The notes under the pieces were generated by a model that saw only the letters and a program-made list of their open reading frames with translations, ran no database searches and had not been told where the DNA came from. From Blastococcus atacamensis (GTDB taxonomy: Bacteria > Actinomycetota > Actinomycetes > Mycobacteriales > Geodermatophilaceae): 64,000 bases of DNA. Position 1 is the first letter of the stretch, and every line of letters begins with the position of its first letter. A program made the translations under genes and the position numbers. Below are positions 1 through 14,803 of the stretch, one piece after another. The stretch spans positions 1-64,000 of the forward strand of contig NZ_POQU01000008.1 in the NCBI RefSeq assembly GCF_002938425.1. Reading direction: 5' to 3'.

Positions 1-24
1 GCCGGGGGCCGGGAGGATGGGCGC

Positions 25-882
25 ATGCAGCCACCCCTCGGGCTCCTCCTGGACGTCGACGGGCCGGTGGTGAGCCCGGCCACGCGCACGGTGGCGCAGG
101 CGCTGCTGGCCGACCTGGCGGCCCTCCTCGACGCCGGCGTGCCGGTGGTCCTCAACACCGGTCGCTCGGTCGCCTTCACCCGTGAGCACGTGCTGGAGCC
201 CCTCGTCGCCACCGGGCTGACGGAGGCGGCCAGGTTGCATGCGGTGTGCGAGAAGGGTGGCGCGTGGACGACGGCCCGTCCCGACCGTGTCGACGACGCC
301 CGCACCGACCTCTCGCTGCGGGTGCCGGACGTGTGCCACTCCCTGCTCGCCGAGCTCGCACGGAGCTATGGCGACGCGCTGTTCGTCGACCACACGAAGC
401 AGGTCATGGCCACGGTCGAGGCGCGCAGCGACGTGCCGCTGGCCCGCTACCGGGGGCGGCAGCGGGCCTTCGACGCGGAGCTGCTCGCGGGGCTCACCGC
501 CGCCGGCCTCGGCGTGCGGCTGGGCGACGAGCGGTTCCCTGACCGCGACGGCCGCACGCCGTGGCGGATCGATCCGTCGGTCATCGCCACGGACGTCGAG
601 GCGAGCACCTCGGGCAAGGCCCTCGGTGCCCGGCGGGCGCTGGAGCTCCTGGCGGACGACGGGCCGCTGCCGCACACCTGGCACACGGTCGGGGACTCCC
701 GCTCCGACTACGCGATGGCCGATCACCTGCTCGAGCAGGGCTACGCCGTCACCCACGTCGACGTCGGGCCGCTGCCGCCCCTCGTCGATCGCCCCTACGC
801 CGTTCTCACTGTGCCGGGGCTGGCCGACGAGCAGGCGGGTGCCGCGCACCTGCGCGCGGTGTTGGACCGGATCTTGGGCTGA
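25..882 (+). CDS. HAD-superfamily hydrolase (Cof/sucrose-phosphatase-like)
   Basis: 285 aa. The first HAD motif, DVDG, is at residues 10-13, but its surroundings (LLLDVDGPVV) lack the usual T/V-L-x continuation. A late GDSRSDYAMA motif (about residue 230) matches HAD motif IV. A threonine in NTGR (about residue 45) fits motif II. The fold and motifs indicate a phosphatase of the Cof or sucrose-phosphatase branch. Substrate unknown. A GGGAGG Shine-Dalgarno lies before the ATG. It is convergent with arc/mpa, from which it is separated by a perfect hairpin. It sits where proteasome genes would be expected downstream of the ATPase, so local synteny appears broken here. Confidence 0.8.
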   Translation: MQPPLGLLLDVDGPVVSPATRTVAQALLADLAALLDAGVPVVLNTGRSVAFTREHVLEPLVATGLTEAARLHAVCEKGGAWTTARPDRVDDARTDLSLRVPDVCHSLLAELARSYGDALFVDHTKQVMATVEARSDVPLARYRGRQRAFDAELLAGLTAAGLGVRLGDERFPDRDGRTPWRIDPSVIATDVEASTSGKALGARRALELLADDGPLPHTWHTVGDSRSDYAMADHLLEQGYAVTHVDVGPLPPLVDRPYAVLTVPGLADEQAGAAHLRAVLDRILG

Positions 883-888
883 CGAGGC

Positions 889-915
889 GCCCGGCTCCTG
901 GGTGCGGAGCCGGGC
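889..915. terminator. Bidirectional hairpin between convergent genes
   Basis: Perfect 10-bp stem GCCCGGCTCC / GGAGCCGGGC with a 7-nt loop. It lies between the HAD gene and the arc/mpa stop codon. There is no U-tract, as is usual in high-GC actinobacteria. Confidence 0.6.
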
Positions 916-926
916 ACCCTCGCCCG

Positions 927-2705
927 CTAGAGGTACTGGCCGGTGTTCGTGGCCGTGTCGATGGCGCGGCCGGACTCGTTGCCCTTGCCGCTGATGAGCG
1001 TGCGGATGTAGACGATCCGCTCGCCCTTCTTGCCCGAGATCCGCGCCCAGTCGTCGGGGTTGGTCGTGTTGGGCAGGTCCTCGTTCTCCTTGAACTCGTC
1101 CACGCAGGCCTGCATCAGGTGGCCGACCCGCAGACCCGACGTCCCGGTCTCCAGGTGCTCCTTGATGGCCATCTTCTTGCCGCGGTCGACGATGTTCTGC
1201 AGCATCGCGCCGGAGTTGAAGTCCTTGAAGTACAGGACTTCTTTGTCACCGTTGGCGTAGGTGACCTCGAGGAAGCGGTTCTCCTCGCTCTCGGTGTACA
1301 TGCGCTCGACGGTGCGCTGGATCATCCCGGCGATCGTGGCCTCGCGGCTGCCGCCGTGCTCGGCCAGGTCGTCAGGGTTGATCGGCAGCGACGTCTTCAG
1401 GTACTTGCTGAAGATGTCGCGCGCCGCCTCGGCGTCCGGTCGCTCGATCTTGATCTTCACGTCGAGCCGGCCGGGCCGCAGGATCGCCGGGTCGATCATG
1501 TCCTCGCGGTTGGAGGCGCCGATGACGATGACGTTCTCCAGGCCCTCGACGCCGTCGATCTCGCTGAGCAGCTGCGGGACGATCGTCGACTCGACGTCGG
1601 AGGAGACACCCGACCCGCGGGTGCGGAAGATCGAGTCCATCTCGTCGAAGAACACGATGACCGGCGTGCCCTCGCTGGCCTTCTCGCGAGCCCGCTGGAA
1701 CACCAGCCGGATGTGCCGCTCGGTCTCCCCCACGTACTTGTTGAGCAGCTCCGGGCCCTTGATGTTGAGGAAGTAGGACTTCCCCTGGCTCGTGTCTCCA
1801 TCACCCTTGGCGGCGGCGACCTTCTTGGCCAGTGAGTTCGCGACCGCCTTGGCGATCAGCGTCTTGCCGCAGCCGGGCGGGCCGTACAGCAGGATGCCCT
1901 TGGGCGGCCGCAGCTCGTAGGTGCGGAACAGATCGGCGTGCAGGAACGGCAGCTCGACGGCGTCACGGATCTGCTCGATCTGCCGGGACAGGCCACCGAT
2001 GTCCTCGTAGTCGATGTCGGGGACCTCTTCGAGGACGAGCTCCTCGACCTCGCTCTTGGGGATCCGCTCGTACACGTAGCCCGAGCGGCTCTCCAGCAGC
2101 AGCGAGTCGCCGACGCGCAGCGGCTGGTCGGCCAGCGAGTCGGCGAGGTAGACCACGCGCTCCTCGTCGGTGTGCCCGATCACCAGCGCGCGCCGGGTGA
2201 CGCCGTCGATCGGCTCGAGCAGCTCCTTCAGCATGACGACGTCGCCCTGGCGCTCGAAGGACCGCGCCTCGACGACGTTCATCGCCTCGTTGAGCATGAC
2301 CTCCTGGCCGACGCGCAGCTCCGCCACCTCGACGTTCGGGGAGACCGAGACCCGCAGCTTGCGACCACCGGTGAACACGTCGACGGTGCCGTCGTCGTAC
2401 CGGGTCAGGAAGACGCCGTAGCCCGACGGCGGCTGGCCGAGCCGGTCGACCTCCTCCTTGAGGTTCACCAGCTGCTCGCGGGCCTCCCGCAGCGTGCTGG
2501 CGAGCTTGTCGTTGCGTTCGGAGAGGAAGGCTGCCCGCCCTTCGGCCTCGCCGATCCGCTCCTCCAGCGCGCGCACCTGGCGCGGGCTGTCGGCCACCTT
2601 GCGGCGGAGCAGACCGATCTCTTCCTCGAGGTAGGAGATCTGAGTGAGCAGCGCAGCGACGTCGCGCTCGCGCCGCGCGTTCGTCTCGTCAGGACCCAGG
2701 CCCAT
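927..2705 (-). CDS. arc: Proteasome-associated AAA ATPase Arc/Mpa
   Basis: 592 aa, full length for the family. It unfolds pupylated proteins and feeds them to the 20S proteasome. Visible: an N-terminal coiled coil (about residues 10-90), OB-type interdomain (95-215), AAA domain with Walker A GPPGCGKT (275-282) and Walker [10 protein letters not shown] (349-357), and the C-terminal Gln-Tyr-Leu (TGQYL) tail that docks in proteasome alpha-ring pockets. A GGAGG Shine-Dalgarno precedes the ATG. It lies in the trmI-RecB neighbourhood as in mycobacteria. Dop, Pup and the 20S subunits are not in the window, and downstream sequence is taken by a convergent HAD gene. Confidence 0.97.
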   Translation of the reverse strand: MGLGPDETNARRERDVAALLTQISYLEEEIGLLRRKVADSPRQVRALEERIGEAEGRAAFLSERNDKLASTLREAREQLVNLKEEVDRLGQPPSGYGVFLTRYDDGTVDVFTGGRKLRVSVSPNVEVAELRVGQEVMLNEAMNVVEARSFERQGDVVMLKELLEPIDGVTRRALVIGHTDEERVVYLADSLADQPLRVGDSLLLESRSGYVYERIPKSEVEELVLEEVPDIDYEDIGGLSRQIEQIRDAVELPFLHADLFRTYELRPPKGILLYGPPGCGKTLIAKAVANSLAKKVAAAKGDGDTSQGKSYFLNIKGPELLNKYVGETERHIRLVFQRAREKASEGTPVIVFFDEMDSIFRTRGSGVSSDVESTIVPQLLSEIDGVEGLENVIVIGASNREDMIDPAILRPGRLDVKIKIERPDAEAARDIFSKYLKTSLPINPDDLAEHGGSREATIAGMIQRTVERMYTESEENRFLEVTYANGDKEVLYFKDFNSGAMLQNIVDRGKKMAIKEHLETGTSGLRVGHLMQACVDEFKENEDLPNTTNPDDWARISGKKGERIVYIRTLISGKGNESGRAIDTATNTGQYL

Positions 2706-2878
2706 CGCGCACCTCCGCAGTGTCGGGGGAGCCAGGACGCAAATCTATACACGCGCGCCGACACTTCGCCGTCGCCTCGCCAAGGCCGGTACGGGGTGCT
2801 AGTGCGGTGTCGTGCGCGCGGCCGCGGCCACCCCCTGGGCCCCCGCCGAGCCCAGGAAGGGGAAACGGTGGACCTTCT

Positions 2879-3820
<942 letters not shown>

Positions 3821-3822
3821 TC

Positions 3823-3828
3823 AGCGTA
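3823..3828 (-). promoter_or_regulatory. -10 box TACGCT of trmI (leaderless type)
   Basis: TACGCT, then 8 bases, then the GTG start codon. Transcription should begin at or next to the start codon. Confidence 0.55.
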
Positions 3829-3896
3829 CGGACGGCGCGGGTGTGACCCGGAACGCCGATGCGGCGCGGACACTCGGAAGTGTCGGAGGGGCGACC

Positions 3897-3902
3897 TAGC
3901 CT
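3897..3902 (+). promoter_or_regulatory. -10 box TAGCCT of RecB-like gene (leaderless type)
   Basis: TAGCCT, then 7 bases, then ATG at 3910. No Shine-Dalgarno is present. This decides the start over an upstream in-frame ATG at 3859. Confidence 0.6.
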
Positions 3903-3909
3903 CGGGTGC

Positions 3910-4860
3910 ATGACGGCGATGGTGCACACCGACCCCCAGGCCGACGCGTCCGCTGCAGTGGTCGCGCCGCCGGTCGAGCAGGCGGCTGCGCCGCGTCGCC
4001 CGTCGCTGTCCCCCAGCCGGGCGGCAGACTTCAAGACCTGTCCGCTGCTGTACCGATTCCGTACCATCGACCGGCTGCCCGAGCGCAAGAGTCTCGCCGC
4101 CGTGCGCGGCACGCTGGTGCACTCGGTCCTGGAGCGGCTCTACGACCTGCCACCCGCCCGGCGCACGCCCGAGGGTGCGCTGGAGCTGCTGGAGCCGGCC
4201 TGGGCCGAGCTGCGCGAGGAGCCGGGGATCGCCGAGCTGTTCGAGACGGCCGACGAAGCCGGTGCCGAGACCGACGTGAACGCGCCCGAGTCGGTGGAGG
4301 CGTGGCTGGCCTCGGCGGGGAAGCTCGTCGAGCGCTACTTCACGCTGGAGGACCCCCGCCGCATCCAGCCCGAGGGGCGCGAGGAGCTGGTCGAGGTCAC
4401 GCTGCCCGACGGGCTGCTGCTGCGCGGCTACGTCGACCGGCTCGACGTCGCTCCGAACGGCGCGCTCCGGGTGGTTGATTACAAGACCGGCTCGATGCCG
4501 CGGGAGGCGTTCGAGTCCAAGGCGCTGTTCCAGATGAAGTTCTACGCGCTGGTGCTCTGGCGCACCCGCGGCGTGGTGGCCGCCCAGCTCAAGCTCATCT
4601 ACCTCGGCGACGGCGACGCGCTCACCTACGCCCCGGACGAGCAGGAGCTCCTCCGCTTCGAGCGGACGCTGCTGGCCATCTGGTCGGCGATCGAGCGGGC
4701 GGTCGCCACCGGGGAGTTCCGGCCCAACAAGAGCCGGCTGTGCGGCTGGTGCGACCACCAGGCGGTCTGCCCCGCGTTCGGGGGCACTCCCCCGCCCTTC
4801 CCCGCCGACGCCGCCGCCGCGGCCGGCTGGCGGACGACCCTGCCGGTCACGCCCGTCTGA
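3910..4860 (+). CDS. RecB-family PD-(D/E)XK nuclease with Fe-S cysteines
   Basis: 316 aa. Cas4/RecB/AddB-type nuclease domain: SPSRAADFKTCPLLYRFR at the N-terminus, RGTLVHSVLERL (nuclease His), DRLDV and VVDYKTG (catalytic D-x(n)-x-K), and QMKFYALVLWR. Cysteines in TCPLLY and CGWCDHQAVC form the four-Cys pattern that binds a 4Fe-4S cluster in this family. Likely a DNA processing nuclease; no fused helicase. It is divergent from trmI, the same arrangement as Rv2119/Rv2118c. Confidence 0.9.
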   Translation: MTAMVHTDPQADASAAVVAPPVEQAAAPRRPSLSPSRAADFKTCPLLYRFRTIDRLPERKSLAAVRGTLVHSVLERLYDLPPARRTPEGALELLEPAWAELREEPGIAELFETADEAGAETDVNAPESVEAWLASAGKLVERYFTLEDPRRIQPEGREELVEVTLPDGLLLRGYVDRLDVAPNGALRVVDYKTGSMPREAFESKALFQMKFYALVLWRTRGVVAAQLKLIYLGDGDALTYAPDEQELLRFERTLLAIWSAIERAVATGEFRPNKSRLCGWCDHQAVCPAFGGTPPPFPADAAAAAGWRTTLPVTPV

Positions 4861-4872
4861 CATCCGAGCGGG

Positions 4873-5085
4873 TCAGCGGGTCAGGCTCACGACCACGAAC
4901 CCGATCCCGACGATCACCAGGAAGGCGCCGCCGAGCCGCTGGAGCCGGCGGTGCTCCGCGGGCGGGACGTCGTGCATGCTGTGCCGCTGGTAGAGCGAGA
5001 ACCTCGTGCGATCCATCTTGCCCAATACGCCTGCGCCGCCGAGCAGCACGGCACCGATGCCGACGATCACGAGCACCACGTCCAT
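4873..5085 (-). CDS. Small two-helix membrane protein (Rv2120c-like position)
   Basis: 70 aa from ATG 5085. Two hydrophobic segments (residues about 2-20 and 48-68) flank a hydrophilic middle with RTRFSLYQRH. Reading further upstream would add a GC-rich, non-protein-like tail, so the ATG at 5085 is preferred. Its place next to the RecB-like gene matches the small membrane protein Rv2120c of mycobacteria. Function unknown. Confidence 0.75.
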   Translation of the reverse strand: MDVVLVIVGIGAVLLGGAGVLGKMDRTRFSLYQRHSMHDVPPAEHRRLQRLGGAFLVIVGIGFVVVSLTR

Positions 5086-5251
5086 GGCGCCGGACGCTAG
5101 TGACGTGGCGATCGCTCGGCGGCCGATCACGCCCTCGGTCACCCGACCGGGTTGCCGAGCTCCTCCCCGGCCCCCGCCGGAGGCCGCGCCCGCTCTCGCG
5201 GGCTCATCGGCCGGCCGGACCCGCGGCCGGCAGGGGCTACCGCCGGCGGGT

Positions 5252-5956
5252 TCAGCGGTCGGCGGGCTCCACCGCCGGGCCACCGGCCAGCACCTCGATC
5301 AGCGCCTCGGCGTCCGTACCGAGCAGTGTGTCGACCAGCGTGAGCCCGGGCGCGGGCGGCACCGGCTGCAGCGCGGGCACACCGAGGACCGCCATCCCCG
5401 CCGCCAGCCCGGAGGTCACCCCGACCAGCGAGTCCTCGACGACCACGCAGGACGCCGCGTCCACGCCGAGCGCGGCGGCCGCCTGCAGGTAGGGCGCGGG
5501 GTCGGGCTTGCGCGCGGGCACCTCGTCGCCGCAGACGGTCAGGTCGAACGGGTCGGCCCCCAGATCGGCGGTGATGCTGCCCAGCACGATGTCGGCGAGG
5601 CGGCGCGGCGTCGTCGTCACCAGGGCGGTGCTCAGCCCCGCGTCGCGCACCGACTCCAGCAGCTCGCGGGCGCCCGGCCGCCACGGGATGCCGGTGGACA
5701 TCAGCTCACCGGCCCGGTCCTCGACCCAGCGGGCGTCGGCCAGCAGCTGCTCCTCGGTGCGCTCGACGTCCAGATCGGCGTAGAGCACCTCCATGGAGCG
5801 GCGCATGGACGTCCCGACCGTCGCCGCGCGCGCCTCGGGCGACATGACGCCGCCGAGGGAGTCCGCGAGCTCGAACATCGCCTCGCCCCAGTACTCCTCG
5901 GTCTGGACGAGGGTGCCGTCCATGTCGAACAGGACGGCGGCAAGGGTGCGCGGCAT
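5252..5956 (-). CDS. HAD-IA phosphatase (beta-phosphoglucomutase / Gph-like)
   Basis: 234 aa. Motif I FDMDGTLVQTE (about residues 9-19) with a helical cap that follows, motif II TTTPRR, Lys in GDEVPARKPDP (motif III) and VVEDSLVG (motif IV). All catalytic positions are present, so it should be an active small-molecule phosphatase or sugar-phosphate mutase. The chosen ATG is followed at once by the core strand (MPRTLAAVLFD). GAGGAAGAC upstream can serve as ribosome site. Substrate not assignable. Confidence 0.88.
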   Translation of the reverse strand: MPRTLAAVLFDMDGTLVQTEEYWGEAMFELADSLGGVMSPEARAATVGTSMRRSMEVLYADLDVERTEEQLLADARWVEDRAGELMSTGIPWRPGARELLESVRDAGLSTALVTTTPRRLADIVLGSITADLGADPFDLTVCGDEVPARKPDPAPYLQAAAALGVDAASCVVVEDSLVGVTSGLAAGMAVLGVPALQPVPPAPGLTLVDTLLGTDAEALIEVLAGGPAVEPADR

Positions 5957-6219
5957 GGGAGAGCAGTCTTCCTCGGCTACTGGTTTCCCGGGCGCGGATC
6001 GCAAGAGGCCGGGTCGGTCTTCGGCGCATGGCCTGGGCCCGAGTCTCCCAGCCGGTGCCGGACGGGCGGGCGGAACCCCCGGCGGGCCGGTCGGGACAGG
6101 CGGCCGGCCGGCGTCGTCGGACTCCCTCTCGGAGGGAGGTACCTCGACAAGGCGCAGCTCAGGGGTCCAGCTGGCGCCGGCGGCTCAGCCCCACGCGGGA
6201 CGTCGCCTCCCCGCGGGCG

Positions 6220-7077
6220 ATGGCGCACACGCTGGCCCCGTACTTCGTCGCGGGTGGCTCCGCCGCCGTCCTGGCCGCAGCCCGTGGGACCGATGAGGTC
6301 GGTCGCCGCTGGTCCGTCGCCGGAGCCGGTGTGCTGGCCCTCACGGTGGGCACCGCCCTGTTCCGCTGGGGCGTCCGCCTGCCGCGCGTCGTCCTGGGCG
6401 GCCTGGTCACCGTGGGCTCGTCGCTGATCAGCCTCGTCGTGCTGCCAGCCCCGACGCGGCCACCGACGTCGGTCGCCCACATGGCCACCACGGTCGCGGG
6501 CACCTCGGCGGCGCTGCTCCTCCTCGGCGATGCGCCGGCGATCCACGCGGTCGCGCTGGCCGTCGTCGTCGTCACCCTCGCCTCGGTCACCCGCACCCTG
6601 GTCCTGCGCGCCTCCGACGCCGGATCGGACGCGCTCACGGGCCTGGCGAACCGGCGCGGGTTCGACGAGGCACTCGACGAGCGCACGAGGAACGGGACGA
6701 CGCTGTCGGCCGCCCTGCTGGACCTCGACCACTTCAAGCAGATCAACGACACCGACGGGCACGAGGCCGGCGACCGGCTGCTGCGACGGGTCGCCGACAG
6801 CTGGCGGCAGGCGCTGCCTGCGGGAGCCCTGCCGGCGCGGCACGGCGGGGACGAGTGAGCCGTGCTGATGCCCGGGGTCTCCGGTCCCGAGGCACTGGCC
6901 CTGGCGCGCCGCCTCTGCGGCCTCGTCCCCGACGTGAGCGTGTCGGTCGGTGTCACCGAGCGCCGGGCCGGCGACACCGCCGCGCGGCTCATGCGGCGCG
7001 CCGACCTGACGCTCCACCAGGGCAAGGTCGACGGCCGCGGCGCCGCCGCCCTGCACACCGAGACCGCCACCGCCTGA
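6220..7077 (+). pseudogene. Membrane GGDEF protein with stop codon in the GGDEF motif
   Basis: The reading frame encodes about five membrane helices and a diguanylate cyclase domain (ALTGLANRRGFDEAL, LLDLDHFKQINDTDGHEAGDRLL). At the active site it reads HGGDE and then TGA at 6856-6858. The frame continues without shift as AVLMPGVSGPEAL ... DVSVSVGVTERR ... ADLTLHQGKVDGRG, the normal rest of the domain. A Phe or Trp codon is expected at the stop; TGG to TGA is one transition. The ATG at 6220 starts just before the first helix. As it stands the product ends inside the catalytic loop and cannot make c-di-GMP. Confidence 0.85.
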
Positions 7078-7103
7078 GCCGGTCCCCGGTGACGCACTGG
7101 AAC

Positions 7104-7159
7104 GGCCCTCGTGCAGGGACCCACGGCGAGCGGAGCGAGCCGTGGGGGGCACGAGGGCC
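7104..7159. terminator. Long hairpin, copy D of the dispersed repeat, after metH
   Basis: Arms GGCCCTCGTGC (7104-7114) and GCACGAGGGCC (7149-7159) enclose a second perfect stem CCCACGGC / GCCGTGGG. It lies between the GGDEF remnant and the metH stop and probably terminates metH. Its middle (GCAGGGACCCACGGCGAGC ... GAGCCGTGGGGGGC) is related to the repeats at 3709, 12045 and 18188. Confidence 0.7.
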
Positions 7160-7162
7160 CTT

Positions 7163-10957
<3,795 letters not shown>

Positions 10958-11157
10958 GGCAGATCCCCAAGGGCAATCTCGATGGGCGTGCGGGCTGCGT
11001 CCCGGGTGTGGGCGCTCCGTCACCCCGGCGGGCTGGCCCAGGCCTGGGCGTCCCCGATGTCGCGACCATGGTCTCATCCCGGCGCCCGCGAGCCCAGCAG
11101 CCCCGGTGCCCGGGGGGTATGGCGCACCGGCCGGCCGGGGGCGGCGACGGATCGACG

Positions 11158-11163
11158 TAGGCT
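11158..11163 (+). promoter_or_regulatory. -10 box TAGGCT of PAC2 gene (leaderless type)
   Basis: TAGGCT, 7 bases, GTG at 11171. This favours GTG 11171 over the in-frame ATG four codons later. Confidence 0.55.
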
Positions 11164-11170
11164 GACAGGG

Positions 11171-12040
11171 GTGACCGACCCGATGTCCAGTGCTGATGAC
11201 CTGCCGCAGCTCACCGACCCGGTGGTCGTCGTCGCCTTCGAGGGCTGGAACGACGCCGGTGACGCCGCGACGGGCGCCATCGAGCACCTGGAGCTGATCT
11301 GGGACGCCAAGCCGCTCGCCGCCCTGGACCCCGAGGACTACTACGACTTCCAGGTCAACCGCCCCACCGTCTCGCTGGTGGGCGGGGTCAGCCGCCGCAT
11401 CGAGTGGCCGACCACCCGCATCTCGGTGGCCCGCCCGGAGGGGCTGGACCGCGACGTCGTCCTCATCCGCGGCATCGAGCCGAACATGCGCTGGCGCGGC
11501 TTCTGCGAGGAGCTCCTCGAGATCCTGCACGAGCTCGACGCCGGCATCGTCGTCGCGCTCGGGGCGCTGCTGGCCGACACGCCGCACACCCGGCCCACTC
11601 CGGTGACCGGCTCGGCCTACGACACCGAGTCGGCGCGGGCCTACGGGCTGGAGACGTCGCGGTACGAGGGGCCGACCGGCATCCTCGGCGTCTTCCAGGA
11701 CGCGTGCGTCCAGGCCGGGCTGCCCGCGATCAGCTTCTGGGCCGCGGTGCCGCACTACGTCTCGCAGCCGCCGTCGCCGCGGGCCACGGTCGCCCTGCTG
11801 CAGCGGCTCGAGGAGGTCCTGGAGACCACCGTGCCGCTGGGCGCCCTCCCGACCCAGGCCGACGAGTGGGTCAAGACCGTCGACGAGATGGCCAACGAGG
11901 ACGAGGAGGTCGTCGAGTACGTGCGCTCCCTGGAGGAGCGGGCCACCGAGGTCGACCTCTCCCAGGCCAACGGCGACACGATCGCCCGGGAGTTCGAGCG
12001 GTACTTGCGCCGCCGCGGCGGCTCCGCCGGCGGAGCGTGA
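11171..12040 (+). CDS. PAC2-family protein (proteasome assembly chaperone-like)
   Basis: 289 aa. Opens with [23 protein letters not shown], typical of actinobacterial PAC2/DUF75 proteins, followed by [35 protein letters not shown] and [18 protein letters not shown]. The family is structurally related to archaeal and eukaryotic proteasome assembly chaperones; a role in proteasome assembly here is not shown. It is divergent from metH, as Rv2125 is in M. tuberculosis. The C-terminal third is acidic and helical. Confidence 0.9.
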   Translation: MTDPMSSADDLPQLTDPVVVVAFEGWNDAGDAATGAIEHLELIWDAKPLAALDPEDYYDFQVNRPTVSLVGGVSRRIEWPTTRISVARPEGLDRDVVLIRGIEPNMRWRGFCEELLEILHELDAGIVVALGALLADTPHTRPTPVTGSAYDTESARAYGLETSRYEGPTGILGVFQDACVQAGLPAISFWAAVPHYVSQPPSPRATVALLQRLEEVLETTVPLGALPTQADEWVKTVDEMANEDEEVVEYVRSLEERATEVDLSQANGDTIAREFERYLRRRGGSAGGA

Positions 12041-12044
12041 GCTC

Positions 12045-12100
12045 GGCCTCGTCGCAGGGGCCCGCGCGAGCGTTCGAGCGGTGGGGAGCGGCGAGGTCCT
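12045..12100 (+). repeat. Dispersed hairpin repeat, copy B
   Basis: GCAGGGGCCCGCGCGAGC followed by TTCGAGCGGTGGGGAGC and GAGGTCCTTC. Outer arms GGCCTCGTCGC and GCGGCGAGGTCC are nearly complementary. It begins 5 bp after the PAC2 stop codon and may act as its terminator. Confidence 0.7.
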
Positions 12101-12130
12101 TCGGCTGGCTTTCCTGAGCTCCCCGGCTTC

Positions 12131-12418
12131 ATGCTGGCCGCGCTCGGCGTGTTCGCGGTCTTCTTCCTCGGCGTGGTCGCCTTCATCGTGACGAGCGCCG
12201 TGCGCAGCCGGAGGGTCCTGCGGGCCGCCGGGCTCGATCCGGTGGCGGCGCACGCGCAGCTCACCGCCCGCATCGCCCAGGGTCCCCTGGCGTCGCCGAT
12301 CCAGGGCCTGGAGCAGCGGCTGGCGGAGCTGGACGAGCTGCGCCGTCGTGGTCTGATCACCGCCGAGGAGCACACGGCCGCCCGGGCGGCGGCGCTCAGC
12401 GGCCCTCGCCCGACCTGA
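12131..12418 (+). CDS. SHOCT-domain small membrane protein
   Basis: 95 aa. One N-terminal membrane helix (residues about 3-24) and a C-terminal SHOCT motif ([22 protein letters not shown]). SHOCT segments are short oligomerisation domains at the ends of many bacterial membrane proteins. Function unknown. It ends 5 bp before the convergent dGTPase gene. Confidence 0.8.
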   Translation: MLAALGVFAVFFLGVVAFIVTSAVRSRRVLRAAGLDPVAAHAQLTARIAQGPLASPIQGLEQRLAELDELRRRGLITAEEHTAARAAALSGPRPT

Positions 12419-12422
12419 GCGG

Positions 12423-13478
12423 TCAGCGCTCGCCGAGCAGGGGCCGCATCTGCGCCGACGCGTCGGCGTCGAACAGCCGGTCGTGCGTCGCCAGGGCGAA
12501 GCGGTCGGTCATCCCGGAGACGTAGTCGACGACCTGGGTGAGCACCGGTGCCTCCGTGTCGCGGTAGGTCGCCGGGATCAGCTCGGGGTGCGCCAGGTGG
12601 TGATCGACCAGACGGCGGATGACGTCGACGGCGACGTGCTTCTGGCCGGCGGCGACGTCGGAGGCGTAGACGCGGGCGAACATGAAGTCGCGCAGCTCGT
12701 GCATGGCGGCCAGGGCCTCCGGGGCCATGACGACCGCCCCGGCGGCGGTGTCGGCAGCGGCCAGCGACCCCTGGACGACGGCGTCGATCATGGACCCGAC
12801 CATCTCGCTGCCGGGCTGCCCGAAGACGGCCAGTGCGCGGGCGGGCAGGTCACCGGCGCGAATCACCCCGGCCCGGGCGGCGTCCAGGGCGTCGTGGGAC
12901 AGGTAGCCGATCCGGTCGGCGTACCGGACGCACTCGGCCTCGCGGGTCGACGGCGGCGGGTCGATCTTCCAGCTGTGCGCGCGGATGCCGTCGCGCACCT
13001 CCCAGGTGAGGTTGAGGTTCTCGAGCACCTCGACGATCCGGACGCCCTGCGCCGCGTGGTGCCACCCGCCCTCGACGTAGGGGTCGAACGCGTCCTCGCC
13101 GATGTGGCCGAACGGTGAGTGCCCGACGTCGTGGCCCAGCGCGATGGCCTCGGCGAGGGACTCGTTGAGCCCCAGCGCCCGGGCCAGCGACCGCGCCACC
13201 TGGGTGACCTGCAGCGTGTGCGTGAGGCGGGTGACGAAGTGGTCGCCGTCGGGGTGCAGGAAGACCTGCGTCTTGTGCTTGAGGCGGCGGAAGGCCTTGG
13301 CGTGCAGGATGCGGTCGCGGTCGCGCTCGAACGCCGTCCGCAGGGAGTCCTCCGCCTCGGGGCGGGCGCGCCCCCGCGAGTCGGCCGCCCGGGTGGCGGC
13401 GGGCGCCAGCTGCTCCTCGGCCCGCTCCCGCGCGGCCCGATCGGTCAGCCGGAACGGGCCGGCGGGCGCACCGGTCAT
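12423..13478 (-). CDS. dgt: Deoxyguanosinetriphosphate triphosphohydrolase-like protein
   Basis: 351 aa HD-domain protein that hydrolyses dNTPs to deoxynucleoside and tripolyphosphate. Visible: [31 protein letters not shown], the HD pair in [17 protein letters not shown], and the late ALDAARAG segment. Starts at ATG 13478, overlapping the mshC stop by four bases (ATGA), so it is translationally coupled to mshC. In actinobacteria dgt more often neighbours dnaG; here it is in a mycothiol operon. Confidence 0.93.
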   Translation of the reverse strand: MTGAPAGPFRLTDRAARERAEEQLAPAATRAADSRGRARPEAEDSLRTAFERDRDRILHAKAFRRLKHKTQVFLHPDGDHFVTRLTHTLQVTQVARSLARALGLNESLAEAIALGHDVGHSPFGHIGEDAFDPYVEGGWHHAAQGVRIVEVLENLNLTWEVRDGIRAHSWKIDPPPSTREAECVRYADRIGYLSHDALDAARAGVIRAGDLPARALAVFGQPGSEMVGSMIDAVVQGSLAAADTAAGAVVMAPEALAAMHELRDFMFARVYASDVAAGQKHVAVDVIRRLVDHHLAHPELIPATYRDTEAPVLTQVVDYVSGMTDRFALATHDRLFDADASAQMRPLLGER

Positions 13479-14728
13479 CCGCAGTCGCCCAGGTCCACGC
13501 CGAGCAGTGCGTCGACGGCGTCGCAGATGACCCGGGGAGCCTCCTCCTCGAGGTCCGCTCCCCCGGCCAGGGTGCGTCGGGCCCAGTCGTCGATCAGCGC
13601 GATCGCGCCCGGGCTGTCCAGGTCGTCGGTCAGCCGCTCGCGGAGCCCGTGCAGCACCGGCCCGGCCGGCGCGCCGGCATCCAGGTCGACGGCTCGCCGC
13701 CAGGTGTCCAGCCGCTCCTCGGCCTCCTGCAGCAGGGCCGGTGTCCACGCGCGGTCGGTCCGGTAGTGCCCCGACAGCAGTGCCAGGCGGATGGCCATCG
13801 GGTCCACGCCCTCGCCCCGCAGCTTGGAGACGAACACCAGGTTGCCCCGGCTCTTGCTCATCTTCTCGCCGTCGAGGCCGATCATGGCGGCGTGCACGTA
13901 GGCCCGCGCGAAGGGCTTGGTCGCGGTCAGTGCCTCGGCGTGCACGGCGGAGAACTCGTGGTGCGGGAACACCAGGTCACTGCCACCGCCCTGGACGTCG
14001 AAACCCATCCCGATGGTGTCCAGCGCGATGGTGGCGCACTCGATGTGCCAGCCCGGCCGGCCCTCGGCGCCGCGCGGCCCGGCCCAGGTGGGCTCGCCCT
14101 CCCGGCGCCCGCGCCACAGGAGTGGGTCCAGGCGGTTGCGCTTGCCCGGCCGGTCGGGGTCTCCCCCGCGCTCGGCGAAGAAGCCCAGCATCGTCGGCTC
14201 GTCGTAGCCGGACTCGCTGCCGAAGCCCGGGGCCTGCGAGACGTCGTGGTAGACGTCACCGGTGCCGTCGTCCAGCACGTAGGCCAGGCCCTCGTCCAGG
14301 AGCTGCTCGACGTGCGCGACGACGCGTGGGATCGCCTCGACCGCGCCGACGTAGTCCTCCGGCGGGAGCACCCGCAGCGCCGTCATGTCCTCGCGGAACA
14401 GCGCGGTCTCGCGCATGCCGAGCACGACCCAGTCCTCGCCGTCGCGGTCGGCCCGGTCCAGCAGCGGGTCGTCGATGTCGGTGACGTTCTGCACGTAGTG
14501 CACCGCGTGGCCGGCGTCGCGCCACAGCCGGTTGACGAGGTCGAACGCCAGGTAGGTGGCCGCGTGCCCGAGGTGCGTCGCGTCGTACGGGGTGATGCCG
14601 CAGACGTACATGCGCGCCGTGCGATCGGGCGTCGTCGCGACGATCTCGCCACGGGCGGTGTCGTAGACCTTGAGGACGGGACCGGTGCCGGGCAGGGTCG
14701 GCAGCAGCGGGGCGGGCCAGGAGAGCAC
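13475..14728 (-). CDS. mshC: Mycothiol ligase MshC (Cys:GlcN-Ins ligase)
   Basis: 417 aa. ATP-dependent ligation of cysteine to GlcN-inositol, the third committed step of mycothiol synthesis. A class I CysRS-like fold: Zn Cys in [16 protein letters not shown] (the HIGH-like motif), [10 protein letters not shown], and the KMSKS loop ([10 protein letters not shown]). Family-specific length. Start GTG 14728 is supported by TAGGCT six bases upstream. Transcribed with dgt. Two probable mycothiol-dependent isomerase-family proteins lie nearby (14804 and 23128). Confidence 0.96.
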   Translation of the reverse strand: MLSWPAPLLPTLPGTGPVLKVYDTARGEIVATTPDRTARMYVCGITPYDATHLGHAATYLAFDLVNRLWRDAGHAVHYVQNVTDIDDPLLDRADRDGEDWVVLGMRETALFREDMTALRVLPPEDYVGAVEAIPRVVAHVEQLLDEGLAYVLDDGTGDVYHDVSQAPGFGSESGYDEPTMLGFFAERGGDPDRPGKRNRLDPLLWRGRREGEPTWAGPRGAEGRPGWHIECATIALDTIGMGFDVQGGGSDLVFPHHEFSAVHAEALTATKPFARAYVHAAMIGLDGEKMSKSRGNLVFVSKLRGEGVDPMAIRLALLSGHYRTDRAWTPALLQEAEERLDTWRRAVDLDAGAPAGPVLHGLRERLTDDLDSPGAIALIDDWARRTLAGGADLEEEAPRVICDAVDALLGVDLGDCG

Positions 14729-14734
14729 GACACG

Positions 14735-14740
14735 AGCCTA
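14735..14740 (-). promoter_or_regulatory. -10 box TAGGCT of mshC (leaderless type)
   Basis: TAGGCT, 6 bases, GTG start codon at 14728. Confidence 0.55.
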
Positions 14741-14803
14741 GAGGCGAGGTCCGACGCCGTCGGGCCGCACGTCCGTGCGGGTCATCCGGTCGGAGGGGGC
14801 ACG

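Noticed and set aside
6856-6858. TGA in GGDEF gene as selenocysteine
   Set aside because: The position is Phe or Trp in the family, selenocysteine there is unknown, and no SECIS-like hairpin was seen just downstream.
10958-11170. Cobalamin or SAM riboswitch upstream of metH
   Set aside because: I could not find the B12 box or an S-box core by eye; the region only shows ordinary GC-rich sequence. A covariance-model search would decide.
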